Origin: Pseudomonadota bacterium
Lineage (GTDB): Bacteria; Pseudomonadota; Gammaproteobacteria; Burkholderiales; Burkholderiaceae_B
Direction: 5' to 3'
Assembly (NCBI GenBank): GCA_023389535.1
Contig: JAEWEH010000161.1
Coordinates: 1-8,071, forward strand
Length of the DNA: 8,071 bases
The position numbers were made by a program, and so were the translations under genes. Below are positions 1 through 6,737 of the stretch, in pieces. A model generated the notes under the pieces. The model ran no database searches, was not told the origin of the DNA, and worked only from the letters and a program-made list of their open reading frames with translations. The stretch's first letter is position 1. Each line of letters begins with the position of its first letter.

Positions 1-358
1 GCAACATGCTGCCCACCGCAGCGAGTGCGGCGCCCAGGATCGCAAGTTCGAAAGTGGCGGGCACGAACATGGGCCAGCTGTTCAAGGGGCGGCCGCCGAT
101 ATTCACCGGGTAGGAGACAACCGCCGCATACCATTGCATCAGAAAGCCGCCGACGCCGCCCACCACGCCACCCGCCAGCGTTGCCAGGGGGACGATATTG
201 CGTTTCAGGCCCAGTGCCTCGGATAGCCCTTCGACCGCGTAAGGGGTATAGGCTTCGAGCCGCAAGGCGGGTGATTCCTGGCGCAATTGGCGGATGGCCT
301 GCAACAGGGCCTCCGGCGTGGCGAACTGGCCCAACGTCCCGTATAAAGGAGTCATCAT
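1..358 (-). CDS. actD: ActD, Alternative Complex III membrane subunit (DUF3341), partial
   Basis: N-terminal 119 residues of an open frame that runs off the left edge without a stop. ActD is a small integral membrane subunit of ACIII with no cofactor of its own, thought to help hold the complex in the membrane. The translation starts MMTPLYGTLGQF and carries an N-terminal domain (about residues 5-50, with EAYTPYAVEGL). A glycine-rich first membrane segment follows (about 57-80), then the family-typical stretch SYPVNIGGRPLNSWPMFVP (82-100) leading into a second hydrophobic segment (about 101-119) cut by the window edge. The start overlaps the actC stop as ATGA. There are two tandem ATG codons, at 358 and 355. 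The strong AAGGAGG at 363-369 lies 4 nt from the first and 7 nt from the second, so the second may be the real start. Family identity is from recognised motifs; the C-terminal part is not visible. Confidence 0.9.
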   Translation of the reverse strand, partial: MMTPLYGTLGQFATPEALLQAIRQLRQESPALRLEAYTPYAVEGLSEALGLKRNIVPLATLAGGVVGGVGGFLMQWYAAVVSYPVNIGGRPLNSWPMFVPATFELAILGAALAAVGSML

Positions 359-1809
359 GATTCCTCCTTGTTGGCGCTGGCTTGCTGCGCCGTTTCATGC
401 ACCAGGCCGCGCATTTCCGCCATGGAAATCAACGGCAGGTAGCGCACGAACATCAGGAACAGCCAGACAAACAGCGCGATGGAACTCAACAGGAACGTCC
501 AGTCCCATAGAGTGGGAATGAACACATCCCAGGACGAAGGCAGGAAATCCCGATGCAGGCTTTGCACCACGATCAGGAAGCGCTCCATCCACATGCCTGC
601 ATTGATCAGCAGGCTGATCACCAGCAGCGCGGGAACGCAGCGCCGCACGCGCCGCCACCACAGGCATTGCGGCACCAGCACATTGCAGACGATATAGGAC
701 CAGTACACCGGCGCGTACACGCCCTTGAACCGGTCTTGCGTCATGGCGATCTCGTAAGGGTCGCCGCTATAGTAGGCAGTGAAAATCTCCGCCAGGTAGC
801 CGTAGGCCACAAACAGGCTGCAGGCCAGGATCACACAGGCGGCAAGGTCCAGATGACGCAGCGTGATGAAATCTTGCAGCCGCAAATAGTGACGTATGGG
901 AATGGCCAGGGTCACGACCATGGCGAAGCCCGAAAACAGCGCGCCGGCGACGAAATAAGGCGGGAAAATCGTGGAATGATAGCCAGGCGTGTTGCCGATG
1001 GCGAAGTCCAGTGATACGACGGTATGCACGGAAACCACCAGTGGCGTGGCCAGGCCGGCCAGCAGCAGGTAGGCGGTTTCATATCGATCCCAGTGGCGCG
1101 CCTCGCCACGCCAGCCCAATGCCAGCAGGCCATAGATCAGTTGCCGGCTGCGCCGGGTGGCCTTGTCGCGCAGCGAAGCCAGATCAGGTATTAGCCCTAC
1201 ATACCAGAATAGCAAGGACACCAGCAGATAGGTGGCGATGGCAAAAATATCCCAGACCAGTGGGCTGCGCCACTGCGGCCATAGTTCCATGCGGTTGGGG
1301 TAGGGCAGCAGCCAGTAGGCGAACCAGGGTCGGCCCAGGTGCAGGATGGGGAACAGGCCTGCGATGCTCGCGGCAAACAGGGTCATGGCTTCCGCATAGC
1401 GGTTGATCGACGTACGCCAGCGCTGGCGCAGCAGAAGCAAAATGGCGGATATGAAGGTGCCGGCGTGCCCAATGCCTATCCACCAGACGAAATTACCCAG
1501 CGCAAATCCCCACGCCACCGGGATGTTGACGCCGAACAAACCCACGCCGCGTATGAACAGCCAGGTGCTGGCCGCCAGTAGCGTCAGCACCCCGGCAAAG
1601 GAAACCAGCAGTGCGCTGCGCCAGCGCCAATGCCTGTCCCAACCGTCCAGCCAGCTGCCGCCCCGATTCAGGACCAGGGCTGCGATCCGGTCCGTGACCC
1701 CGGCATCGGTCCAGCCACCCGCCAGCACCGGCGTGGCCGCAGAGACATCCGGGGCATCGCCTGGCGTGCTTTCCCGCCGATCTGGCGGCCTGGGCGAGGG
1801 CTCAGTCAT
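355..1809 (-). CDS. actC: ActC, NrfD-like quinol-binding membrane subunit of Alternative Complex III
   Basis: Integral membrane protein of the NrfD/PsrC family; in ACIII it holds the quinol oxidation site and contacts the Fe-S domain of ActB. As called it has 484 residues, normal for ActC. Ten hydrophobic segments can be seen at roughly residues 66-86, 97-127, 140-160, 184-206, 245-268, 283-305, 320-340, 366-384, 391-414 and 433-457. Typical ActC motifs are GIGHAGTFISAILLL (112-126), HLGRPWF (157-163), a V-H-T-V-V-S-L-D-F-A run (261-270), PGYHSTIFPPYFVAGAL (275-291) and AEIFTAYYSGDPYE (340-353). The first 60 residues are a polar, proline-rich cytoplasmic tail. An in-frame TTG at 1842 would add 11 residues, but the ATG at 1809 is preferred because a GGAGGAGG precedes it and the overlap with actB falls from 41 to 8 nt. 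The stop overlaps the actD start. Family assignment is firm; the direct electron partner is inferred from the known complex. Confidence 0.95.
   Translation of the reverse strand: MTEPSPRPPDRRESTPGDAPDVSAATPVLAGGWTDAGVTDRIAALVLNRGGSWLDGWDRHWRWRSALLVSFAGVLTLLAASTWLFIRGVGLFGVNIPVAWGFALGNFVWWIGIGHAGTFISAILLLLRQRWRTSINRYAEAMTLFAASIAGLFPILHLGRPWFAYWLLPYPNRMELWPQWRSPLVWDIFAIATYLLVSLLFWYVGLIPDLASLRDKATRRSRQLIYGLLALGWRGEARHWDRYETAYLLLAGLATPLVVSVHTVVSLDFAIGNTPGYHSTIFPPYFVAGALFSGFAMVVTLAIPIRHYLRLQDFITLRHLDLAACVILACSLFVAYGYLAEIFTAYYSGDPYEIAMTQDRFKGVYAPVYWSYIVCNVLVPQCLWWRRVRRCVPALLVISLLINAGMWMERFLIVVQSLHRDFLPSSWDVFIPTLWDWTFLLSSIALFVWLFLMFVRYLPLISMAEMRGLVHETAQQASANKEES
363..369 (-). promoter_or_regulatory. 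Ribosome binding site of actD inside the actC 3' end
   Basis: The minus strand reads AAGGAGG here, a near-perfect Shine-Dalgarno sequence that also encodes the last residues of ActC (KEES). It is 4 nt from the ATG at 358 and 7 nt from the ATG at 355, which favours 355 by spacing, whereas the 4-nt ATGA overlap with the actC stop fits 358. Translational coupling of actC and actD is likely. Confidence 0.75.
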
Positions 1810-4738
1810 AGTCCTCCTCCAGTTCGCCGGCGGCATCGACAATGCGGGCCAGATAACGGGTGCGCGGACGGGTGTTCAGTTCGTCCAGGGCGGCGTAGCT
1901 GCGCCCCGATCCCCTGCTGCGGCTGACCCGGCTGTCAGGATCGTTGAGATCGCCGAATACGATGGCCTGGGTCGGGCAGACCGCCTCGCAGGCGGTGACC
2001 ACATCCCCGTCGGCAATGGCGCGGCCGGCCTTTTGGGCTTCGATGCGGGCATGCGAGATACGCTGCACACAATACGTGCATTTCTCCATCACGCCGCGCT
2101 GGCGCACGGTAACGTCGGGATTCTGATGGGCCTTCGCGCTCAGGCTGTCGTCGGAATACTTGAAGAAGTTGAAGCGCCGCACCTTGTAGGGACAGTTATT
2201 CGAACAAAAGCGCGTCCCCACGCAGCGGTTGTAGACCTGCACGTTCAGGCCCTCGGCGTCATGCATGGTCGCGCCTACAGGGCACACCACTTCGCAGGGG
2301 GCGTTTTCGCAGTGCTGACAGGCCATGGGCTGAAACCGGGGGTGGTCCGTATCTTCGTCGTAGTAAAGGTCTATGCGTATCCAGTGCATTTCGCGCCCTT
2401 CCGACACCCGCTCCCTGCCAACTACCGGGATATTATTTTCGGCCTGGCAGGCAATGGTGCAGGCGTTGCACCCGATGCAGGCGTCCAGATCCACTGTCAT
2501 GCCCCACGCGTAGCTGTCGTAATGCCGGGGCGGATACAAGGAAGGCCGATGGCTTGTTTCAGCGGGGGCGCGTGCGTCATCGGACTGGCCCGCATCGCCT
2601 TGCAGGCTCGCTGCACTGATGGCCCTGGCGATGTCGCGGCCTTCCTGCCGCATGAAGTGCTGACTGCGGGCGAAGCGATAGCGCTCGCCGGTCGCCTTTA
2701 TTTGCACGCGGCGCAACGGGCTGGGATGGCCTTGGTCATCCAGGCCCTGCAAAGCATAGGCGTTGAAACCCACCCCGTTGCCCGTGCTGCCCGCGGCATA
2801 ACGCCCATAGCCCAGTGGCAGCGTAATGATGCTGTCGGCATGCCCGGGCAATATCCAGACCGGTGCATGCAGCATCGCATCCGGCTCCGTGGCGGTCAGT
2901 TCAACGACATCGCCATTCTGCAGGCCATGCCATGCAGCCGTGGCCGCACTGATCAGCGCGGCATTGTCCCAGGTCAGTTTGGTATAAGGGCGCGGCAGTT
3001 CCTGCAGCCAGGCGTTGTTGGCTTGATCGATGGTGTCGATATTGGCGTCACTGCAGAAGGCCGCCGTCAACAGCATTGCATCGTCGTTGCTTGCGGCAGC
3101 GGCTTGGGCAGCTGCGGGCTCGATGTCTGCTGCCCGCAACGGCTTCATGACTTTGGGAGCCGGCAGCAGCTGATCACTGATCACCCCGTGGCGCAAGGCC
3201 GTCAACCAGCGCTGCTCGAACTCCTGGACGCTCGAATCTGGCCATAGGGCTTGCCAGGTCGCGCGCACGCAGGCATGGGCGCTGCGCCCCAGTCCCCCGG
3301 CGACCACATCCATGAACATATGGGGCGAGTAGCCGCCATACAAGGGGGAAATGACGGGCTGCACAATACTGGCGGCCTGGCCCTGGCTCAGGGCATCGCT
3401 CCAGTCTTCCAGTTCATGCGCCATGGGGATATGCCACTGGCTGGCCTGTGCCGTTTCGTCGGGATACAGGCCCATGTGCGCGGTAAAGTTCACGCCTTCC
3501 AGGGCGCGCCTGAAGCCTGCTGCGACGGGACTGCCATATACGGGATTGACATCGAGCATCACCAGGGTGGCGACGTCGCCCGCCCGCATTGCCGCAATCA
3601 GCGATGCGAGATTCTTGGGCGCAACCGCCGCGGCGCCGGTGTCGGGCCAGGCGCTGTCGTCCGCCAGCGGCACGATGGTGTTGCCCAGGTTGCCCAAATA
3701 GTCATTCAGGCGCCAGGCCAGCGCATGGGCGTGCGCCGACAGCGCAGGCCCCGCAGCGATGATGCTGGCGCCTCGCGCCTGCAGCAACTGTTTGCATAGC
3801 TTGTCCAGGGCTTGCCGGGAAAGGGCGCTGTGATTCGACGGGCCGCGGGGCACGATTTGCAGTTTCGCTGCGATGGCTTGCAGCAGGTCCTCCATGGCCG
3901 CCGGTCCCAAGGCGCGGCGCGTATCGGCCAGTGCGCCGCAAAGTCCCGGCATGGTCTCGAACGCATACAGTCGGGGCCGATGGGCCGCATTTCCGGCGCG
4001 CCGCGCCGTGGCAAAGCCTTGCGCATTGCGCACGCCGTCCGGGCCGCTGAACAGGTCAGCTCCCAGGCTAATGATCAGCTTCGCACGCTCCAGATGGTAG
4101 ATGCAGTGGATCGCTGAGCCGAACACTTGCCGCGCCGCCTGTTCGGCCGCGGCGTCCGCGTTCGCTTGATGCCTGTGCCACTGCGCAAGTGGAAATTGGG
4201 ACTGCCACTGGCGGATTTGGGACAACAGGGTGGGCGACGACATGGGACCCGTCAGCAGGCGCAGGCCGCTGCCGTCATCGGCCTTGTGTGCCTGCAATCG
4301 CGCCGTCATCGCCGCAAGGAAATCACTCCACGCGGAGATCTGGCCTTTGTGCAGGACGACCCGCGATCGTTCCGGATCCCATAAGTCCAGGATCGCCGCC
4401 TGCGTCTGTGCGTCGGTCGCTCCCAGACTGGCGGGATGCAGCCGATTGCCCTCGATTTTCGTTGGCCTTCCGGATTCCGTCTCCACCAGGACACCGATCC
4501 CCATGCCATGGCGGCGCAGTGTGGTGGCATAGAACACAGGCTGTCCCGTCGCCAGGCGTTCAGGCATGGAAACATAGGGCAGGATCGGCTCCGGCGGGGG
4601 CTGGCCGCAGCCGGCTCCAGCCAGTGCTGTCGAGGCCGCCATCCACTTCAATAGCCGGCGCCGTGCCGGGCTGGCCAGGCCGTCTGGCACAGGCAGGCCC
4701 GGATCATCATCATCGGGAAGGATATCGCCCGGACTCAT
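1802..4738 (-). CDS. actB: ActB, molybdopterin oxidoreductase-like / Fe-S subunit of Alternative Complex III
   Basis: Large periplasmic electron-transfer subunit of ACIII, 978 residues. A Tat-type leader is visible: R26-R27-R28, then LLKWMAASTALAGAG (29-43). Residues from about 50 to 700 form the molybdopterin-oxidoreductase-like half. As in other ActB proteins, I see no Fe-S cysteine motif near its N-terminus and no reason to expect bound molybdenum. The C-terminal half (about 735-978) is a PsrB/NrfC-like ferredoxin domain. Its cysteines are C754/C757/C760/C764, C807/C810/C815/C819, C839/C845/C849 (second position taken by T842) and C887/C890/C917/C921. This fits three [4Fe-4S] and one [3Fe-4S] cluster, the known ACIII pattern. 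The start ATG has an AGGA 7 nt upstream. It lies 45 nt after actA and overlaps actC by 8 nt. The N-terminus before the Tat motif is short and lacks the WRSLxELA-type segment I expect in ActB. Confidence 0.95.
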   Translation of the reverse strand: MSPGDILPDDDDPGLPVPDGLASPARRRLLKWMAASTALAGAGCGQPPPEPILPYVSMPERLATGQPVFYATTLRRHGMGIGVLVETESGRPTKIEGNRLHPASLGATDAQTQAAILDLWDPERSRVVLHKGQISAWSDFLAAMTARLQAHKADDGSGLRLLTGPMSSPTLLSQIRQWQSQFPLAQWHRHQANADAAAEQAARQVFGSAIHCIYHLERAKLIISLGADLFSGPDGVRNAQGFATARRAGNAAHRPRLYAFETMPGLCGALADTRRALGPAAMEDLLQAIAAKLQIVPRGPSNHSALSRQALDKLCKQLLQARGASIIAAGPALSAHAHALAWRLNDYLGNLGNTIVPLADDSAWPDTGAAAVAPKNLASLIAAMRAGDVATLVMLDVNPVYGSPVAAGFRRALEGVNFTAHMGLYPDETAQASQWHIPMAHELEDWSDALSQGQAASIVQPVISPLYGGYSPHMFMDVVAGGLGRSAHACVRATWQALWPDSSVQEFEQRWLTALRHGVISDQLLPAPKVMKPLRAADIEPAAAQAAAASNDDAMLLTAAFCSDANIDTIDQANNAWLQELPRPYTKLTWDNAALISAATAAWHGLQNGDVVELTATEPDAMLHAPVWILPGHADSIITLPLGYGRYAAGSTGNGVGFNAYALQGLDDQGHPSPLRRVQIKATGERYRFARSQHFMRQEGRDIARAISAASLQGDAGQSDDARAPAETSHRPSLYPPRHYDSYAWGMTVDLDACIGCNACTIACQAENNIPVVGRERVSEGREMHWIRIDLYYDEDTDHPRFQPMACQHCENAPCEVVCPVGATMHDAEGLNVQVYNRCVGTRFCSNNCPYKVRRFNFFKYSDDSLSAKAHQNPDVTVRQRGVMEKCTYCVQRISHARIEAQKAGRAIADGDVVTACEAVCPTQAIVFGDLNDPDSRVSRSRGSGRSYAALDELNTRPRTRYLARIVDAAGELEEDYD
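1813..1820 (-). promoter_or_regulatory. Ribosome binding site that decides the actC start
   Basis: The minus strand reads GGAGGAGG, followed by ACT and the ATG at 1809. The GGAGG copy at 1816-1820 lies 6 nt from that ATG. The site sits inside the last codons of actB (EEDYD). It supports the ATG at 1809 over the upstream TTG at 1842, and it suggests that actC translation is coupled to actB. Confidence 0.8.
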
Positions 4739-4783
4739 GCGGTCTTCCTGATCACGATGTTGGCGTTCAGCACATTCATACCC

Positions 4784-5434
4784 CTAGCGATGACACGTGG
4801 AGCAGTCGGTCAGGCGCTGGCTGTCCTCCAGCTTCAACATGCGCAATAACTGATCGCGTTCGGCGTCGTTCATGGGGGGCAGGGCATGCATGGAAGTCGC
4901 CTCCTTGGGGTCAGTGACTCGATGGGATGGATCGCGATGGCAGTTCAAGCACCACTGCATGTCCAGGGATTCCTGGCGTACGAGCCGGGGCATTTGATCG
5001 ACACGGCCATGGCAGCTCAGGCATGCGACCCCTTTGCTGACATGGATGCTGTGGTTGAAGAAGACGAAATCAGGCAGGTCGTAAACGCCGTTCCAGCGTA
5101 TGGGCGTACCGTCGCGCAGGCTTGCATGCAAAGGGGCAAGCAAGGGGGAATCGCGGAATAACTGCGAGTGGCACGTCAGGCAGATGGATGTGGACGGCAT
5201 GCCCGCGGAGGCAGAGGTTTCGACCGACGTGTGGCAGTAGCGGCAATCTATGCCATCGTCGCCGACGTGATGCTTGTGGCTGAAAGGAATAGGCTGGTCC
5301 ACCGCCACACCGGCTTCCACCGGCGAGGTCGTACGCCAGATCATGCCTGCAATGGTCAGCAACAACAGTGCAAACGGTACAAGCAGGATCAGCTTGACCA
5401 GCAGTATCTGCGACCGTTCAAGCAACTGCGCCAT
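4784..5434 (-). CDS. actA: ActA, membrane-anchored pentaheme cytochrome c of Alternative Complex III
   Basis: Pentaheme c-type cytochrome of ACIII, 216 residues, which passes electrons between ActB and the monoheme ActE or an external acceptor in the periplasm. One uncleaved N-terminal membrane helix is visible at about residues 10-33 and anchors the heme domain. Five CXXCH heme sites are present: CRYCH (64-68), CLTCH (85-89), CLSCH (138-142), CLNCH (162-166) and CSTCH (211-215). Additional histidines that can serve as axial ligands include H53, H55, H56, H127 and H131, in the F-S-H-K-H-H and F-N-H-S-I-H motifs typical of cytochrome c7-like ActA. The start ATG has GAGGGG 6 nt upstream, and this site overlaps the stop codon of the preceding cytochrome gene, 10 nt away, so the two are likely cotranslated. 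The protein ends one residue after the last heme motif. The length and heme count match the family; the gene looks intact. Confidence 0.95.
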   Translation of the reverse strand: MAQLLERSQILLVKLILLVPFALLLLTIAGMIWRTTSPVEAGVAVDQPIPFSHKHHVGDDGIDCRYCHTSVETSASAGMPSTSICLTCHSQLFRDSPLLAPLHASLRDGTPIRWNGVYDLPDFVFFNHSIHVSKGVACLSCHGRVDQMPRLVRQESLDMQWCLNCHRDPSHRVTDPKEATSMHALPPMNDAERDQLLRMLKLEDSQRLTDCSTCHR

Positions 5435-5440
5435 GGACTG

Positions 5441-5446
5441 CCCCTC
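5441..5446 (-). promoter_or_regulatory. Ribosome binding site of actA overlapping the upstream stop codon
   Basis: The minus strand reads TGAGGGG across the stop codon of the triheme cytochrome gene. GAGGGG lies 6 nt before the actA ATG. The stop and ribosome binding site are shared, which physically couples the dehydrogenase module to the ACIII module and argues against a separate promoter or terminator between them. Confidence 0.7.
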
Positions 5447-6725
5447 AATGGGATGATTGCGTGATCAGCCGCTCGTAGCGCGGGCCATACTTCTGCAAGG
5501 CCTGGCGCACGTCGTGGACTTGCCCGGCATCGACGGCAGGCGCCTGGTTGCCCCAGGCATTGCGTATGTACGTCAGGACGTCGGCGACATCCTGATCGTT
5601 GAGTTTCCAGTCGAATGCCGGCATGCCCAGGCCCGTGGGCCGCAGCGGCGGATCCGCCATGCGCTCGCCGCCCAACACGACCTGGATCAGCGTCTGCGGC
5701 TGCGCGGCCTGGATGGGCGCACTGTCGGCCAACGGCGGAAAGGCGTCCTTCTGGCCTTTGCCGTCGGCCATGTGACAGCCCATGCATTGGTCCACATACA
5801 GCGCCTTGCCATGCGTCATGATGGAGTCGGAAATAGCTTCAGGTTCGTCTTGCCCTGCTTGATGCGGCGGGATGTCCTTCAGGTAGGTTGCGATCGCCTG
5901 CAAGTCGGCGTCGGTCAGATGATGAGTCGAGTTCATCACCACCTCGGTCATGGGTCCCACGCTGGCCGTATCATTGTTCGCGCCGGTTTTCAGGTATTCC
6001 ACAATATCCTGCGTGCTCCACCTGCCCAAGCCATCGCGTGTGTGTCCTGTCAGACTGGGCGCGTACCAGGACTCCCCGGCGTCGCCGCCTTGCAGGGCGT
6101 GATCGCCTTGGCTTGCGCCCAGCATGTTGCGCGGCGTATGGCAGGCGGCGCAGTGGCCGGCGCCTTGCACCAGGTAGGCGCCGCGATTCCACACATCGGA
6201 TTTTCCATCGACCGGTGTGTATTCCCCCTCGTGGAAGAACAAGGCGTTCCATCCCGCCAGCAGTGTGCGCCAGCCCAGAGGCCATATCAAGTCATTCGGC
6301 GGGTTCTGCGCACGCACCGGATTCAGCGTGTCCAGATAGTCCTTCAGTGCATCCACGTCGGCGCGTGTCATCTTGGTGAACGCGGGGTAAGGGCAGGCTG
6401 GATAGATATGCTCGCCGTCGCGGCGTATGCCTTCGTGCATGGCACGGTAGAAATCATCTTTGGACCATTTGCCTATGCCTGTTTCCAGGTCGGGCGTGAT
6501 GTTGCTGGAGTAAATCGTGCCAAACGGCGTCTCGACGGGGTACCCGCCGGCGTAGGGCTTGCCGCCCTTGACGGTGTGGCATGAAATGCAGTCGGCTGCC
6601 TTGCTGATGTAGCGGCCCCGTTGGATTTGCGTAAATTCCAGCCCCTGTGCCAGGGCTGTGCTCGTGACCAGGGATGCACAGGCCGTCATGGCGGTGCACC
6701 ATAGCTTTCGTGTATAGGCTGACAT
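5445..6725 (-). CDS. Triheme cytochrome c subunit of a membrane-associated GMC dehydrogenase
   Basis: Periplasmic cytochrome c of 426 residues, similar in layout to the cytochrome subunits of gluconate 2-dehydrogenase, sorbitol/fructose dehydrogenase and quinohaemoprotein alcohol dehydrogenase (AdhB). A Sec signal peptide is visible with probable cleavage after the ALA at residues 24-26. Three heme domains carry CISCH (46-50), CAACH (192-196) and CMGCH (314-318). Family landmarks include GYPVETPFGTIYSSNITPD (61-79), F-Y-R-A-M-H-E-G-I (92-100) and GMPAF (367-371), whose Met368 probably ligates heme 3. The usual YPAMPY near residue 110 reads YPACPY here, so the common heme-1 Met position is a Cys. 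No C-terminal hydrophobic anchor is visible, so membrane contact would be through an amphipathic surface or partner subunits. The AAGGA of the ribosome binding site overlaps the stop codon of the dehydrogenase gene, 10 nt upstream. It probably takes electrons from that enzyme and passes them to quinone or to ActA. Confidence 0.92.
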   Translation of the reverse strand: MSAYTRKLWCTAMTACASLVTSTALAQGLEFTQIQRGRYISKAADCISCHTVKGGKPYAGGYPVETPFGTIYSSNITPDLETGIGKWSKDDFYRAMHEGIRRDGEHIYPACPYPAFTKMTRADVDALKDYLDTLNPVRAQNPPNDLIWPLGWRTLLAGWNALFFHEGEYTPVDGKSDVWNRGAYLVQGAGHCAACHTPRNMLGASQGDHALQGGDAGESWYAPSLTGHTRDGLGRWSTQDIVEYLKTGANNDTASVGPMTEVVMNSTHHLTDADLQAIATYLKDIPPHQAGQDEPEAISDSIMTHGKALYVDQCMGCHMADGKGQKDAFPPLADSAPIQAAQPQTLIQVVLGGERMADPPLRPTGLGMPAFDWKLNDQDVADVLTYIRNAWGNQAPAVDAGQVHDVRQALQKYGPRYERLITQSSH

Positions 6726-6732
6726 GGCATCG

Positions 6733-6737
6733 TCCTT
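6733..6737 (-). promoter_or_regulatory. Ribosome binding site of the triheme cytochrome gene
   Basis: The minus strand reads TAAGGA, so the AAGGA overlaps the TAA stop of the dehydrogenase gene and lies 7 nt before the cytochrome ATG at 6725. This supports that start and coupled translation of dehydrogenase and cytochrome. Confidence 0.7.

Noticed and set aside
2160..2225. ActB Thr842 in place of a Cys in the third Fe-S motif, as a possible loss of a cluster
   Set aside because: ACIII ActB is known to carry three [4Fe-4S] and one [3Fe-4S] cluster, and a missing cysteine at one position is what the family would show, so it is not a defect.
1403..3247. 614-codon open frame on the plus strand opposite actB and actC
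   Set aside because: It spans the boundary of two clearly identified genes in antisense and its translation has no recognisable domain. Long antisense frames are common opposite GC-rich coding sequence, and its composition matches a codon-bias shadow.
3251..3799. 182-codon plus-strand frame opposite the molybdopterin-like half of actB
   Set aside because: It is antisense to an intact, recognisable gene, shows no family motif, and no convincing independent ribosome binding site was seen.
4784..4786. Possible readthrough of the actA TAG stop, since actB lies in the same frame with no stop in the 45-nt spacer
   Set aside because: Fifteen open codons are unremarkable in GC-rich DNA, actB has its own ATG and a usable AGGA site, and ActA and ActB are separate subunits in known complexes.
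5457..6584. 375-codon open frame on the plus strand opposite the triheme cytochrome gene
   Set aside because: It lies entirely antisense to a gene with three intact heme motifs and a signal peptide. The translation shows no motif, so it is treated as a shadow frame.
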